NCBI GenBank assembly: GCA_910586045.1 | Contig: CAJUIH010000149.1 | Coordinates: 1-5,447, forward strand | DNA: 5,447 nt | DNA from: an uncultured Eubacterium sp. | Lineage (GTDB): Bacteria; Bacillota; Clostridia; Lachnospirales; Lachnospiraceae | Reading direction: 5' to 3' | Shown here: positions 1 through 5,412 of the stretch, in pieces | How positions within the stretch are numbered: the stretch's first letter is position 1 | Layout of the letters: the number at the start of each line of letters is the position of its first letter | Notes under the pieces: generated by a model | Databases searched by the model: none | What the model was told of the DNA's origin: nothing | Seen by the model: only the letters and a program-made list of their open reading frames with translations | Position numbers and translations under genes: made by a program

Positions 1-1
1 G

Positions 2-268
2 TTAAAGTCCGCGAAAAAAGGGCAGGTAAAAGCCAGCTTTCAAAAAGTAAGCGGGTCGGCGGGGTATCAGGTACAGTATGCCGCCAATAACAAGTTTACC
101 GCCGCAAAGACATTAACAGCCGGGGCGGCGGCAAAGGCGAAAACGCTGACGGGGTTAACAGCCGGGAAAAAATATTATGTTCGAGTGCGGGCGTATACGG
201 TGGATTCGATGGGGAATCGGATTTACGGCGCGTACAGCGCGGCAAAAAGCGTGAAAGTAAAAGCGTAA
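2..268 (+). CDS. 3' end of a tandem paralogue: basic FnIII-like C-terminal module (partial)
   Basis: This is an open frame entering from the left edge and ending at TAA 266-268; 88 residues are visible and the start lies outside the window. Those residues align without gaps to the last 88 residues of the large downstream protein, with about 68 identities (77%, counted by eye). The shared core includes GYQVQY, KAKTLTGL and KKYYVRVRAYTVDSMGN. The pattern of aromatic/Val strands followed by YYVRVRAY is typical of the fibronectin-III-like modules that end many clostridial secreted proteins. The fragment is strongly basic (14 Lys and 3 Arg against 1 Asp). The rest of the protein cannot be seen; by analogy with its neighbour it is probably another large modular secreted protein, but that is inference. 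The gene is cut by the window edge and shows no sign of being broken. Confidence 0.85.
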   Translation, partial: LKSAKKGQVKASFQKVSGSAGYQVQYAANNKFTAAKTLTAGAAAKAKTLTGLTAGKKYYVRVRAYTVDSMGNRIYGAYSAAKSVKVKA

Positions 269-330
269 AGTGAGACGGCTGTTGTATGATTTATGGTAAA
301 AAGCGGATAGCAGTTAGGCACTTAACAATT

Positions 331-367
331 TTTTGCCGTGAAATCTTGCGCAAAATGGCAAAATTTT
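331..367 (+). terminator. weak terminator-like hairpin after the upstream gene
   Basis: TTTTGCCGT (331-339) can pair with ATGGCAAAA (355-363), giving nine pairs including one G-T, with a 15-nt loop, followed at once by TTTT (364-367). The GC core is short and the T-tract is only four bases before GG, so this is a marginal intrinsic terminator. It lies 63 bases after the upstream stop codon. A competing hairpin, CAAAAT (351-356) with ATTTTG (363-368), shares its right arm. Confidence 0.3.
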
Positions 368-394
368 GGTTCCGGTTTATCCGGGTTAGGGATC

Positions 395-449
395 GCATTG
401 ATTGCATTGATTGTATCGATGGGATCGGATGGGATTGCATTGCATCAAT
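395..449. repeat. degenerate short tandem-repeat patch in the intergenic region
   Basis: GCATTGATT occurs twice in perfect tandem (395-403, 404-412). It is followed by ATCGATGGG (415-423) and ATCGGATGGG (424-433), which differ by one inserted base, and then ATTGC twice (434-443). The 10-mer GATTGCATTG is present at both 400-409 and 433-442. The patch lies 74-128 bases upstream of the large gene's start and is neither coding nor a recognisable element. It could arise by slipped-strand replication and might alter promoter or leader spacing, but no promoter could be placed with confidence. Confidence 0.6.
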
Positions 450-473
450 AAGCCGAAATTTATGAAGCAGCGG

Positions 474-496
474 ACTGCAGAGCAAATCTGTGCAGT
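474..496 (+). other. small hairpin in the leader of the large gene
   Basis: ACTGCA (474-479) is perfectly complementary to TGCAGT (491-496). After a G/G mismatch, AG (481-482) pairs with CT (488-489), leaving a five-base loop. It ends ten bases before the purine-rich RBS. There is no T-tract, so it is not a terminator. It may simply be leader structure. Confidence 0.35.
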
Positions 497-506
497 ATTT
501 TGCGGG

Positions 507-513
507 AAAGGGG
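507..513 (+). promoter_or_regulatory. ribosome binding site deciding the start of the large gene
   Basis: AAAGGGG lies 9 bases before ATG 523, a normal spacing for Gram-positive bacteria. The alternative in-frame TTG at 517 would be only 3 bases from it. This selects ATG 523. Confidence 0.7.
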
Positions 514-522
514 TAATTGCGT

Positions 523-621
523 ATGAAGCGGATCAAAAAGATCACGGCGGTTCTATTGGCGGTATGTCTGATCGCCGGAATGGCCATCGTTCCGTCTGGC
601 GTCCGGCAGGTGCGGGCTGCG
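523..621 (+). other. Sec signal peptide of the large protein
   Basis: The N-region is basic (MKRIKK). A hydrophobic core follows at about residues 7-23 (TAVLLAVCLIAGMAIV), then a polar stretch ending VRQVRAAA. Cleavage probably falls after one of Ala32-Ala34. The cysteine at residue 15 is preceded by LAV, with Val at -1, so it is not a good lipobox; ordinary signal peptidase I processing is more likely. Confidence 0.85.
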
Positions 622-3600
622 GCTGTGTATTTGAAAGAAGGGGATTATACCTATCGGGATCTGAATGACGGGACGGTTATGATCGAAGGATACACAGGCG
701 CGGGCGGCGCTGTGCATATTCCGGCAGAGCTTGGCGGGAAAACAGTCAGTGTGATCAGTGCGGATACGTTTGTATTTAATGAAGCGTTAACCGAACTGAC
801 GATTCCGGCGGGCGTGACGGATGTGGCAGGAACACCAGGATCGTCAGGAGCGGTTGGGAGTACATTGGAAATTTTTTCGAGATGCACTAATCTTACGGGG
901 ATCCATGTAGACAGCGGGAATACAGCATTCGCATCGGAGGACGGTGTTTTATATAATAAAGAAAAGACGAGCCTGGTCCGGTATCCGGAAGGGAAAGCGG
1001 GGGATTTTGTGATTCCATCCGGCGTAACGGAGATCGGAGGGATGGCTTTTGATCATTGTATCCGCCTGACAGAGGTTACGGTGCCGTCCGGCACCGCCAG
1101 GATCGGGGACCAGGCCTTTGCGCAGTGTGAAGCGCTTCGGGCGATTCGGGTGGAAGAGGGCAATCCGAACTATTTTTCAGACGACGGCGTGTTATATGAC
1201 AAGGCAAAGACAAAGCTGATACAATATCCAGCAGGAAAAGCCGGAGAATATGCGATTCTTTCCAGTACAACACAGATCAAGGACTATGCGTTTTTTAGAT
1301 GCGGCAAACTAACAAAAATCAGGATCCCTTTTGGTGTAGATCGTCTGGAGAATACCGACCGAGGCGGTATTTTCCTGGAATGTACAGCGCTTGCGGACAT
1401 TCAGGTGGATGAAGCGAATCCAACTTACGCATCCGAAGACGGGGTATTATTTAGCAAAGATAAAAAGACACTGCTCCGGTATCCGGGAGGAAAAGCAGGG
1501 GCCTACACGATTCCATCCGGCGTAACAGATGTGGGGTTAAATGCGTTTATGCTTTGTAAAAATTTGACAGAAATCACTGTTTCATCCAGTGTAACGAATC
1601 TAGGCGACAAGCTGTCAACCTACGCGCAGGGAAATCCTTTTGTTGCGTGCAGTGCTTTGACGAATATTTATGTAGATCAAGCTAACACAGCCTATTCTTC
1701 ACAAGACGGCGTATTGTATAGCAAAGACCGGACAGAATTAATCGCGTATCCGGCAAATAAAGCGGGTATGTATACAGTTATTTCGGATGCTGCTGTGATA
1801 GGGTATGATGCCTTTTTCGGATGTGTGAAACTGACTGGAATAACGATACCATCCAGTGTGAAAAGTATAGGCGGCGGAGCATTTGAAGATTGTACCAGTT
1901 TGACAGAAGTTACAATACCGTCTGCAGTAAAGAATATAGGACTATTTACGTTTCGCGGTTGTACAAACCTGACAACGGTTGTCCTGCCGTCTGATTTGGA
2001 AACAATAGATATGAGTGCTTTTGAGAATTGTTCAAGTTTGACGGCAGTTACGATTCCATCTGGCATCAAAAGTATAGGGGTAGGTATTTTTGCTGGCTGC
2101 ACAAATTTGACCAATATTGTGGTACCGGATGGTGTAAGCAAAATTGGATATGGGGCATTCAGTGATTGCGAAAAACTCAGTCAAATTACGATTCCGGATA
2201 GTGTCCTGGAAATAGAAACCAGGGCTTTTTATCAATGCGACAGCCTAAAGGACGTATATTATTCCGGCACAAAAGAGCAGTGGGGCAACATTAAGGTTTC
2301 TTCCGAAAATATATTGCCGGATATAGAAAGCGCCAATGCACCTTTGCTAAAAGCAGCCTTACATACCAAGGAAACACCGGACGAAACGGCAGATTACGAC
2401 TACCTGACGCTGGACGATGGGACAATCGAAATCACCAAATACAAAGGCACAGGTTCTGTGGTGGACATCCCGTTTAAAATCGGCGGCAGGCAGGTAACAA
2501 GCATAGGCGAAAAAGCTTTTCACTCCTGTACGGATCTGACGGAAGTGCGTATTCCGGACGGTGTAACAAAGATCGGCACACAGGCTTTCTATGGCTGTAC
2601 AAACCTGCAGGGCGCCGCCATCCCGGACGGTGTGGCAAGCATTGGAAATTCCGTGTTCGCAGACTGCGCCGCTTTGCCGCAGATCAGTATTCCAAACAGT
2701 GTGGCGGAAATTGGAAATTCCGCTTTTTATGGCTGTACCAAACTGACGGAAATCGTCATTCCGGATGGTGTAACAGGCATAGGAATCAACACATTTTTCG
2801 GTTGTACAAGCCTTAGTGCAGTCCACATTCCGGATCGTGTAACAAGCATCGAAAAGCAAGCCTTTGACGGATGCGAAAGTTTACAAAGCATTACGATACC
2901 AAATGGCGTGCAGACGATCGGAAACGGGGCTTTTCAACACTGCAGCGGACTGGCAAAAATCAGCCTGCCGGAAAGCTTGACGAGTATCAGCGATTATACG
3001 TTTTATGCCTGTAGTAATTTAACCGAAATAAACATCCCGGGCAGTATTACCAGGATCGGGGAGTGGGCTTTTCATGGATGCGAAAAATTAGCAGACGTAT
3101 ATTATGCCGATACGAAAAACCAATGGGAGAAAATCCAAATTCAGGCAGACGGCAATGAAAGCCTGCAAAACGCTGCGATCCATTACAAAGAAGACCAGGC
3201 CCCGCCGGATCCCGTGATCCCGGACGAACCGGTTCTGCCTGTTACAACCGACGCAAAAGAAGAACTGCAGCGCTTAAAACCCGGCGATCCGCTTTCCCTA
3301 GAACCGGACTTAGCACATTACTTGTCCCAGCAGCAGATGGATATTCTGGAAAGCTGCCTGTTTACCTGGCTTGCCGATATCAATTACGCTTACAAATATT
3401 CCGGCGGCAGCGGCGTCAAGGAACGCGTCATGAAAAAATCCGGCGTCGATCCGCAGGGGGATTTTGCTTCCGGCACGGAACGGGCCATTACGCATGTGTC
3501 TGTGGAAACGAAATATGGCCGAAAAACCTTGGAAATCACGCTCGATCTCGGAAAGCCGGACGGCGGCGGGAACCTGTACCCGTCTTACGGCGCCATGCGT

Positions 3601-5301
3601 TATGAAATACTGCCCAAAGGCGGCGTACCGTCGGATGTGCCGACAAGCGGGCAGATTGGGAAATCCGCTTATACGGATCTGGCGGCGTTTGTGGAAAGCG
3701 TGTCCCGTACATCCGACGACTCGCTGCACAGCATTTACCAGTGGCAGTCATTAAGCGACGAGATAGCGTCCGGCGTATTAATTGACAAGACCGCGGCGGA
3801 AATCATAGGAAATAAAAACGGTTCCTTTTCTGACGGTATTTTTACAATCTACGCAAAACCATTATTTGCCTACAGCAAAAAAGTAACCATAGCCTGCCCG
3901 GTGGACGTATATGTATACAGCATGGACGGGAAAGAAGCCGGTTCCATTATCCGCAACGAGCCAAATCAAAAAGAGGAAAATGTCCGCCTGGACGTAAACG
4001 GAGATACCAAGACCGTCTATCTGACCGGAAACGATTATTACTTGAATCTGCGCGGCACCGATACCGGAACCATGAAATATGAAGTGGAGGAGATTGCAAA
4101 CGAAGAAGTGTGCCGCAATGTACAGTTTTTAGAATTGCAGCTTAAAAAGGACATGCAGTACGAGGGATATGTGTTCCGTCCGTTGAACATCGACAGCGAC
4201 TTGTATGCCCTGCGTACGGTCGGCGGCCTGTCATCCGGCGAAGTGACTTATGCAAACAAAGATTCCTTTGAACCGGCATTTAAAAAAGTACAGGGCATGT
4301 CATTAAGCCAGCAGAATACCTCGATCCATACAAATAAGACCATACAGTTAAACGCCAGCCTGTTTCCGCTGGATGCAACCAATCCAAACCTGGTATGGAT
4401 TTCAGACAATCCGTCGGTAGCCGCTGTAGGAAGCGACGGGCTGGTTACGGCGCTCGGCGCGGGGCGCGCTACGATTACGGTTATGACGCGCGACGGCAGC
4501 TTTTTAAGACAGTCGTGTATTGTAGACGTGGAGGGGAACAAGCGGCCGGAGCCGGAAAATCCGTCTGATCCCGATCATCCGTCTACGCAGCCGCCGGAAC
4601 CGGGGGCGTCGGACGGGACAGGCACGCAGCCGTCAAGGCCGGGAACGCCGGATACGTCGGATGGAACATCCGTGCCGTCTGCGCCGGGATCATCCAGCGG
4701 GACAGGTACGCAGCCGTCCCAGCCGGTACAGCCGTCTGATCTGCCGCAGGATCCGCCGGAGGACAACAGTCCTGTTGTAGCAAAGCTGTTTTATATTATC
4801 CAATTTCATGCAAACGGCGGTACGAATTTAAGCCGCAGGACGATGACGTTATTAAATGATGATACGCTTGGGATTTTGCCGAAAGTCCAGCGAAAGGCGT
4901 ATATTTTTAACGGTTGGTATACACAGCAGACTGGCGGCGCGCGGGTGAGCGGGGAAAAGACGCTGAATGAAGCGACGACGCTGTACGCGCGCTGGACAAA
5001 GGTCAAGGCTCCGGCAAAGGCCGCGGTACAGTCGTTAAAGCCGGCGAAAAAAGAGCAGGTAAAAGTCAGTTTTCAGAAAATAAATGGAGTGAAAGGATAC
5101 CAGGTGCAGTATGCGTTGAATAAAAAATTTACGTCCGCAAAAACCAAAACAGTCGGGGCGTCTGCAAAGGCGAAAACGCTGACGGGGTTAAAAGCCGGGA
5201 AGAAATATTATGTTAGGGTGCGGGCGTATACGGTGGATTCGATGGGGAATAAGGTTTATGGAAGTTACAGCGCGGCAAAAGGCATAAAAATCAAAGCTTA
5301 A
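523..5301 (+). CDS. large secreted modular BspA-like leucine-rich repeat protein (1592 aa)
   Basis: The product is a secreted or surface protein, probably a binding/adhesion molecule. ATG 523 is chosen over an in-frame TTG at 517 because of RBS spacing and because MKRIKK gives a clean signal peptide. Domain order by residue: signal peptide 1-33; BspA-like (LRR_5 type) cassette 1 about 41-617; cassette 2 about 624-890; unassigned region about 905-1250; Big_2 Ig-like domain about 1256-1336; Pro/Ser/Gly linker 1337-1417; InlB-type B-repeat about 1421-1493; basic FnIII-like module about 1496-1592. No catalytic motif was recognised. No LPXTG, C-terminal membrane helix or SLH domain is visible, so the mode of attachment is unknown. 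BspA-type LRR proteins are known adhesins in oral bacteria, but no ligand can be assigned here. The gene follows a paralogue by 254 bases. The frame is intact. Confidence is high for the gene and family, low for any specific function. Confidence 0.95.
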   Translation: MKRIKKITAVLLAVCLIAGMAIVPSGVRQVRAAAVYLKEGDYTYRDLNDGTVMIEGYTGAGGAVHIPAELGGKTVSVISADTFVFNEALTELTIPAGVTDVAGTPGSSGAVGSTLEIFSRCTNLTGIHVDSGNTAFASEDGVLYNKEKTSLVRYPEGKAGDFVIPSGVTEIGGMAFDHCIRLTEVTVPSGTARIGDQAFAQCEALRAIRVEEGNPNYFSDDGVLYDKAKTKLIQYPAGKAGEYAILSSTTQIKDYAFFRCGKLTKIRIPFGVDRLENTDRGGIFLECTALADIQVDEANPTYASEDGVLFSKDKKTLLRYPGGKAGAYTIPSGVTDVGLNAFMLCKNLTEITVSSSVTNLGDKLSTYAQGNPFVACSALTNIYVDQANTAYSSQDGVLYSKDRTELIAYPANKAGMYTVISDAAVIGYDAFFGCVKLTGITIPSSVKSIGGGAFEDCTSLTEVTIPSAVKNIGLFTFRGCTNLTTVVLPSDLETIDMSAFENCSSLTAVTIPSGIKSIGVGIFAGCTNLTNIVVPDGVSKIGYGAFSDCEKLSQITIPDSVLEIETRAFYQCDSLKDVYYSGTKEQWGNIKVSSENILPDIESANAPLLKAALHTKETPDETADYDYLTLDDGTIEITKYKGTGSVVDIPFKIGGRQVTSIGEKAFHSCTDLTEVRIPDGVTKIGTQAFYGCTNLQGAAIPDGVASIGNSVFADCAALPQISIPNSVAEIGNSAFYGCTKLTEIVIPDGVTGIGINTFFGCTSLSAVHIPDRVTSIEKQAFDGCESLQSITIPNGVQTIGNGAFQHCSGLAKISLPESLTSISDYTFYACSNLTEINIPGSITRIGEWAFHGCEKLADVYYADTKNQWEKIQIQADGNESLQNAAIHYKEDQAPPDPVIPDEPVLPVTTDAKEELQRLKPGDPLSLEPDLAHYLSQQQMDILESCLFTWLADINYAYKYSGGSGVKERVMKKSGVDPQGDFASGTERAITHVSVETKYGRKTLEITLDLGKPDGGGNLYPSYGAMRYEILPKGGVPSDVPTSGQIGKSAYTDLAAFVESVSRTSDDSLHSIYQWQSLSDEIASGVLIDKTAAEIIGNKNGSFSDGIFTIYAKPLFAYSKKVTIACPVDVYVYSMDGKEAGSIIRNEPNQKEENVRLDVNGDTKTVYLTGNDYYLNLRGTDTGTMKYEVEEIANEEVCRNVQFLELQLKKDMQYEGYVFRPLNIDSDLYALRTVGGLSSGEVTYANKDSFEPAFKKVQGMSLSQQNTSIHTNKTIQLNASLFPLDATNPNLVWISDNPSVAAVGSDGLVTALGAGRATITVMTRDGSFLRQSCIVDVEGNKRPEPENPSDPDHPSTQPPEPGASDGTGTQPSRPGTPDTSDGTSVPSAPGSSSGTGTQPSQPVQPSDLPQDPPEDNSPVVAKLFYIIQFHANGGTNLSRRTMTLLNDDTLGILPKVQRKAYIFNGWYTQQTGGARVSGEKTLNEATTLYARWTKVKAPAKAAVQSLKPAKKEQVKVSFQKINGVKGYQVQYALNKKFTSAKTKTVGASAKAKTLTGLKAGKKYYVRVRAYTVDSMGNKVYGSYSAAKGIKIKA
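910..1809 (+). repeat. four DGVLY super-repeats with fixed and variable parts
   Basis: Four copies begin at residues 130, 211, 296 and 385. Each has a constant 45-residue part with the pattern N..[YF].S.DGVL[YF].K.[KR]..L..YP..KAG.[YF] followed by a half LRR, ending at the AF motifs at residues 175, 256, 341 and 430. The segments after the first three AF motifs are 36, 40 and 44 residues long; the longer ones carry insertions such as ENTDRGG and DKLSTYAQGN. The segment before the first copy is 48 residues. The DGVLY insert is a familiar variant within BspA-like LRR proteins. What it binds is unknown. Confidence 0.85.
1810..2295 (+). repeat. seven exact 23-residue LRRs plus C-cap (cassette 1)
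   Basis: Units start at residues 430, 453, 476, 499, 522, 545 and 568, exactly 69 bases apart with no indel. Each has a cysteine at the fifth position (434, 457, 480, 503, 526, 549, 572), forming a Cys ladder along the solenoid. The seventh unit merges into the YYSGTKEQWGNI cap. The DNA is visibly more AT-rich than the start of the gene: about 41% GC in 1861-1980, against about 57% in 541-660. Confidence 0.88.
2392..3192 (+). repeat. BspA-like LRR cassette 2: duplicated N-cap, nine LRRs, C-cap
   Basis: This covers residues 624-890. The N-cap (624-666) aligns without gaps to the N-cap of cassette 1 (41-83), with 19 of 43 identities by eye, including Y.Y..L.DGT and IP...GG. Nine 23-residue units begin at residues 665, 688, 711, 734, 757, 780, 803, 826 and 849, with cysteines at 669, 692, 715 and so on to 853. 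The C-cap YYADTKNQWEKI and the tail AAIHYKE mirror those of cassette 1. It lacks the DGVLY super-repeats, so it is a shorter, regular version of the same cassette. Confidence 0.9.
3235..4272 (+). other. unassigned middle region of the large protein
   Basis: Residues about 905-1250 match no domain I can name securely. The first half (905-1100) is mixed alpha/beta, with features such as YLSQQQMDILESCLFTWLADINYAYKY presented in two parts: YLSQQQMDIL at 933-942, then a Trp/Tyr-rich stretch. The second half (about 1105-1250) is beta-rich, with KVTIACPVDVYVY, GSII, YYLNLRGTDTGTMKYEVEE and a later VQFLELQL. From memory, a similar CPVDV...GTDTGTM...VEE module occurs in other clostridial secreted proteins, usually near Ig-like domains, but I cannot name its family. 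No catalytic triad or metal-binding motif stands out. Function is unknown. Confidence 0.6.
4288..4530 (+). other. Big_2 bacterial Ig-like domain
   Basis: Residues about 1256-1336 show the family hallmarks: a first strand MSLSQQNTSIHTNKTIQL, FPLDATN, VWISDNPSVAAVGSDGLVTAL, and GAGRATITVMT. The W-S-DNPSVA...G-LVTALGAG-ATITV series is diagnostic of the BID_2/Big_2 fold found in intimin-like and clostridial surface proteins. It probably acts as a spacer or stalk. Confidence 0.9.
4531..4773 (+). other. Pro/Ser/Gly-rich linker with an internal direct repeat
   Basis: Residues 1337-1417 are low complexity, about one quarter proline with much Ser, Gly, Thr and Asp; they are probably an extended, flexible wall-spanning or hinge segment. 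A 20-nt segment at 4615-4634 recurs at 4699-4718 with one mismatch, both encoding GTGTQPS. The DNA is the most GC-rich part of the window (about 67% in 4621-4680), largely explained by the Pro/Gly/Ala codons. Confidence 0.85.
4783..5001 (+). other. InlB B-repeat / Listeria-Bacteroides repeat domain
   Basis: Residues about 1421-1493 carry the family pattern IQFHANGGT, LPKVQRKAYIFNGWYT, TGG, and TLYARWTK. This beta-grasp-like repeat is common in Gram-positive and Bacteroides surface proteins. Only one copy is present. It links the Pro-rich segment to the C-terminal module. Confidence 0.92.
5008..5298 (+). other. very basic FnIII-like C-terminal module shared with the upstream gene
   Basis: Residues about 1496-1592 resemble the lysine-rich fibronectin-III-like modules of clostridial proteins, with VKVSFQKINGVKGYQVQY, the loop NKKFTSAKTKT, and YYVRVRAY near the end. 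From Lys1495 to the end I count 21 Lys and 2 Arg against 1 Glu and 1 Asp. The last 88 residues match the end of the upstream gene at about 77% identity, including DNA runs identical over 33 bases (5218-5250 with 185-217) and 28 bases (5164-5191 with 131-158). It could be a cell-envelope retention module, but that is inference. Confidence 0.85.
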
Positions 5302-5314
5302 AATTGACAGCCGT

Positions 5315-5392
5315 CAGGCGGCACATGAGCGTTCGCCGCAACTGTTATAGCCGATGGCTTCTGCGCGCAGGGCCGGAGTACAGGCGCGGCAG
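5315..5392 (+). other. GC-rich leader with three potential hairpins before the last gene
   Basis: Three stems can form in order. In the first, CAG (5315-5317) and GCGGC (5318-5322) pair with GCCGC (5335-5339) and CTG (5342-5344), with AA bulged. The second is AGCC (5349-5352) with GGCT (5356-5359), loop GAT. In the third, CTGCGCGC (5361-5368) pairs with GGCGCGGGCAG-like bases 5384-5392, giving eight GC-rich pairs with G5388 bulged. None is followed by a T-tract, so none is a standard intrinsic terminator. No known riboswitch class was recognised. Confidence 0.4.
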
Positions 5393-5402
5393 ACGACGAA
5401 AC

Positions 5403-5407
5403 GGAGG
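5403..5407 (+). promoter_or_regulatory. strong ribosome binding site of the last gene
   Basis: GGAGG lies five bases before ATG 5413. It is a near-consensus Shine-Dalgarno sequence and the main support for the partial gene at the right edge. Confidence 0.75.
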
Positions 5408-5412
5408 AGAAA

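Larger units (their letters stand above)
643..2373 (+). repeat. BspA-like LRR cassette 1 with its own N-cap and C-cap
   Basis: This covers residues 41-617. It opens with a beta-rich N-cap (residues 41-83: YTYRDLNDGT, then GG.VHIP..LGG). Four long super-repeats and seven regular 23-residue LRRs follow. It closes with a YYSGTKEQW cap (about residues 579-587) and a tail ending ALHTKE. The LRR consensus is AFxxCxxLTxITIPxxVxxIG, the BspA/LRR_5 type. The same N-cap and C-cap pattern recurs in cassette 2, so the cassette is one duplicated structural unit. The expected fold is an extended right-handed solenoid, inferred from the family. Confidence 0.88.

Noticed and set aside
2..268. Upstream fragment as a truncated pseudogene copy
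   Set aside because: The frame is intact to the window edge and to a stop equivalent to that of the large gene; the truncation is caused by the window boundary.
517..522. In-frame TTG start two codons before ATG 523
   Set aside because: Only 3 bases separate it from the AAAGGGG site, against 9 for the ATG, and it would add nothing to the signal peptide.
559..570. Possible lipoprotein signal at Cys15 (LAVC)
   Set aside because: Val at -1 does not fit the lipobox, and the hydrophobic core continues past the cysteine to a normal Ala-rich cleavage site.
411..668. Short + strand frame overlapping the start of the large gene
   Set aside because: It runs in a different frame over the repeat patch and the signal-peptide codons, has no convincing RBS, and encodes no recognisable protein.
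1692..2859. Long minus-strand open frames under the LRR arrays
   Set aside because: The repeats share codon patterns that lack stops on the reverse strand; the translations are repetitive shadows without RBS or domain character.
910..3110. Regular spaced repeats as a CRISPR array
   Set aside because: The 69-base periodicity is coding LRR repetition with divergent DNA, in frame throughout, with no identical repeats separated by unique spacers.
3310..3754. Overlapping open frames on both strands in the middle region
   Set aside because: These frames lie wholly inside the large gene, in a more GC-rich stretch where stop codons are scarce, and show no start signals or family motifs.
5200..5301. 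LPXTG-type sorting signal or membrane anchor at the C-terminus
   Set aside because: The protein ends in a lysine-rich beta module without LPXTG, a hydrophobic segment or a charged tail of the sortase type.
5304..5309. TTGACA, a perfect -35 hexamer just after the large gene's stop
   Set aside because: No acceptable -10 hexamer lies 16-18 bases downstream; the nearest TATAG-like string is about 35 bases away.
5361..5370. Perfect 10-bp palindrome CTGCGCGCAG as an operator
   Set aside because: Short GC palindromes are common; this one is better explained as one arm of the longer bulged hairpin to 5392, and no second copy is present.
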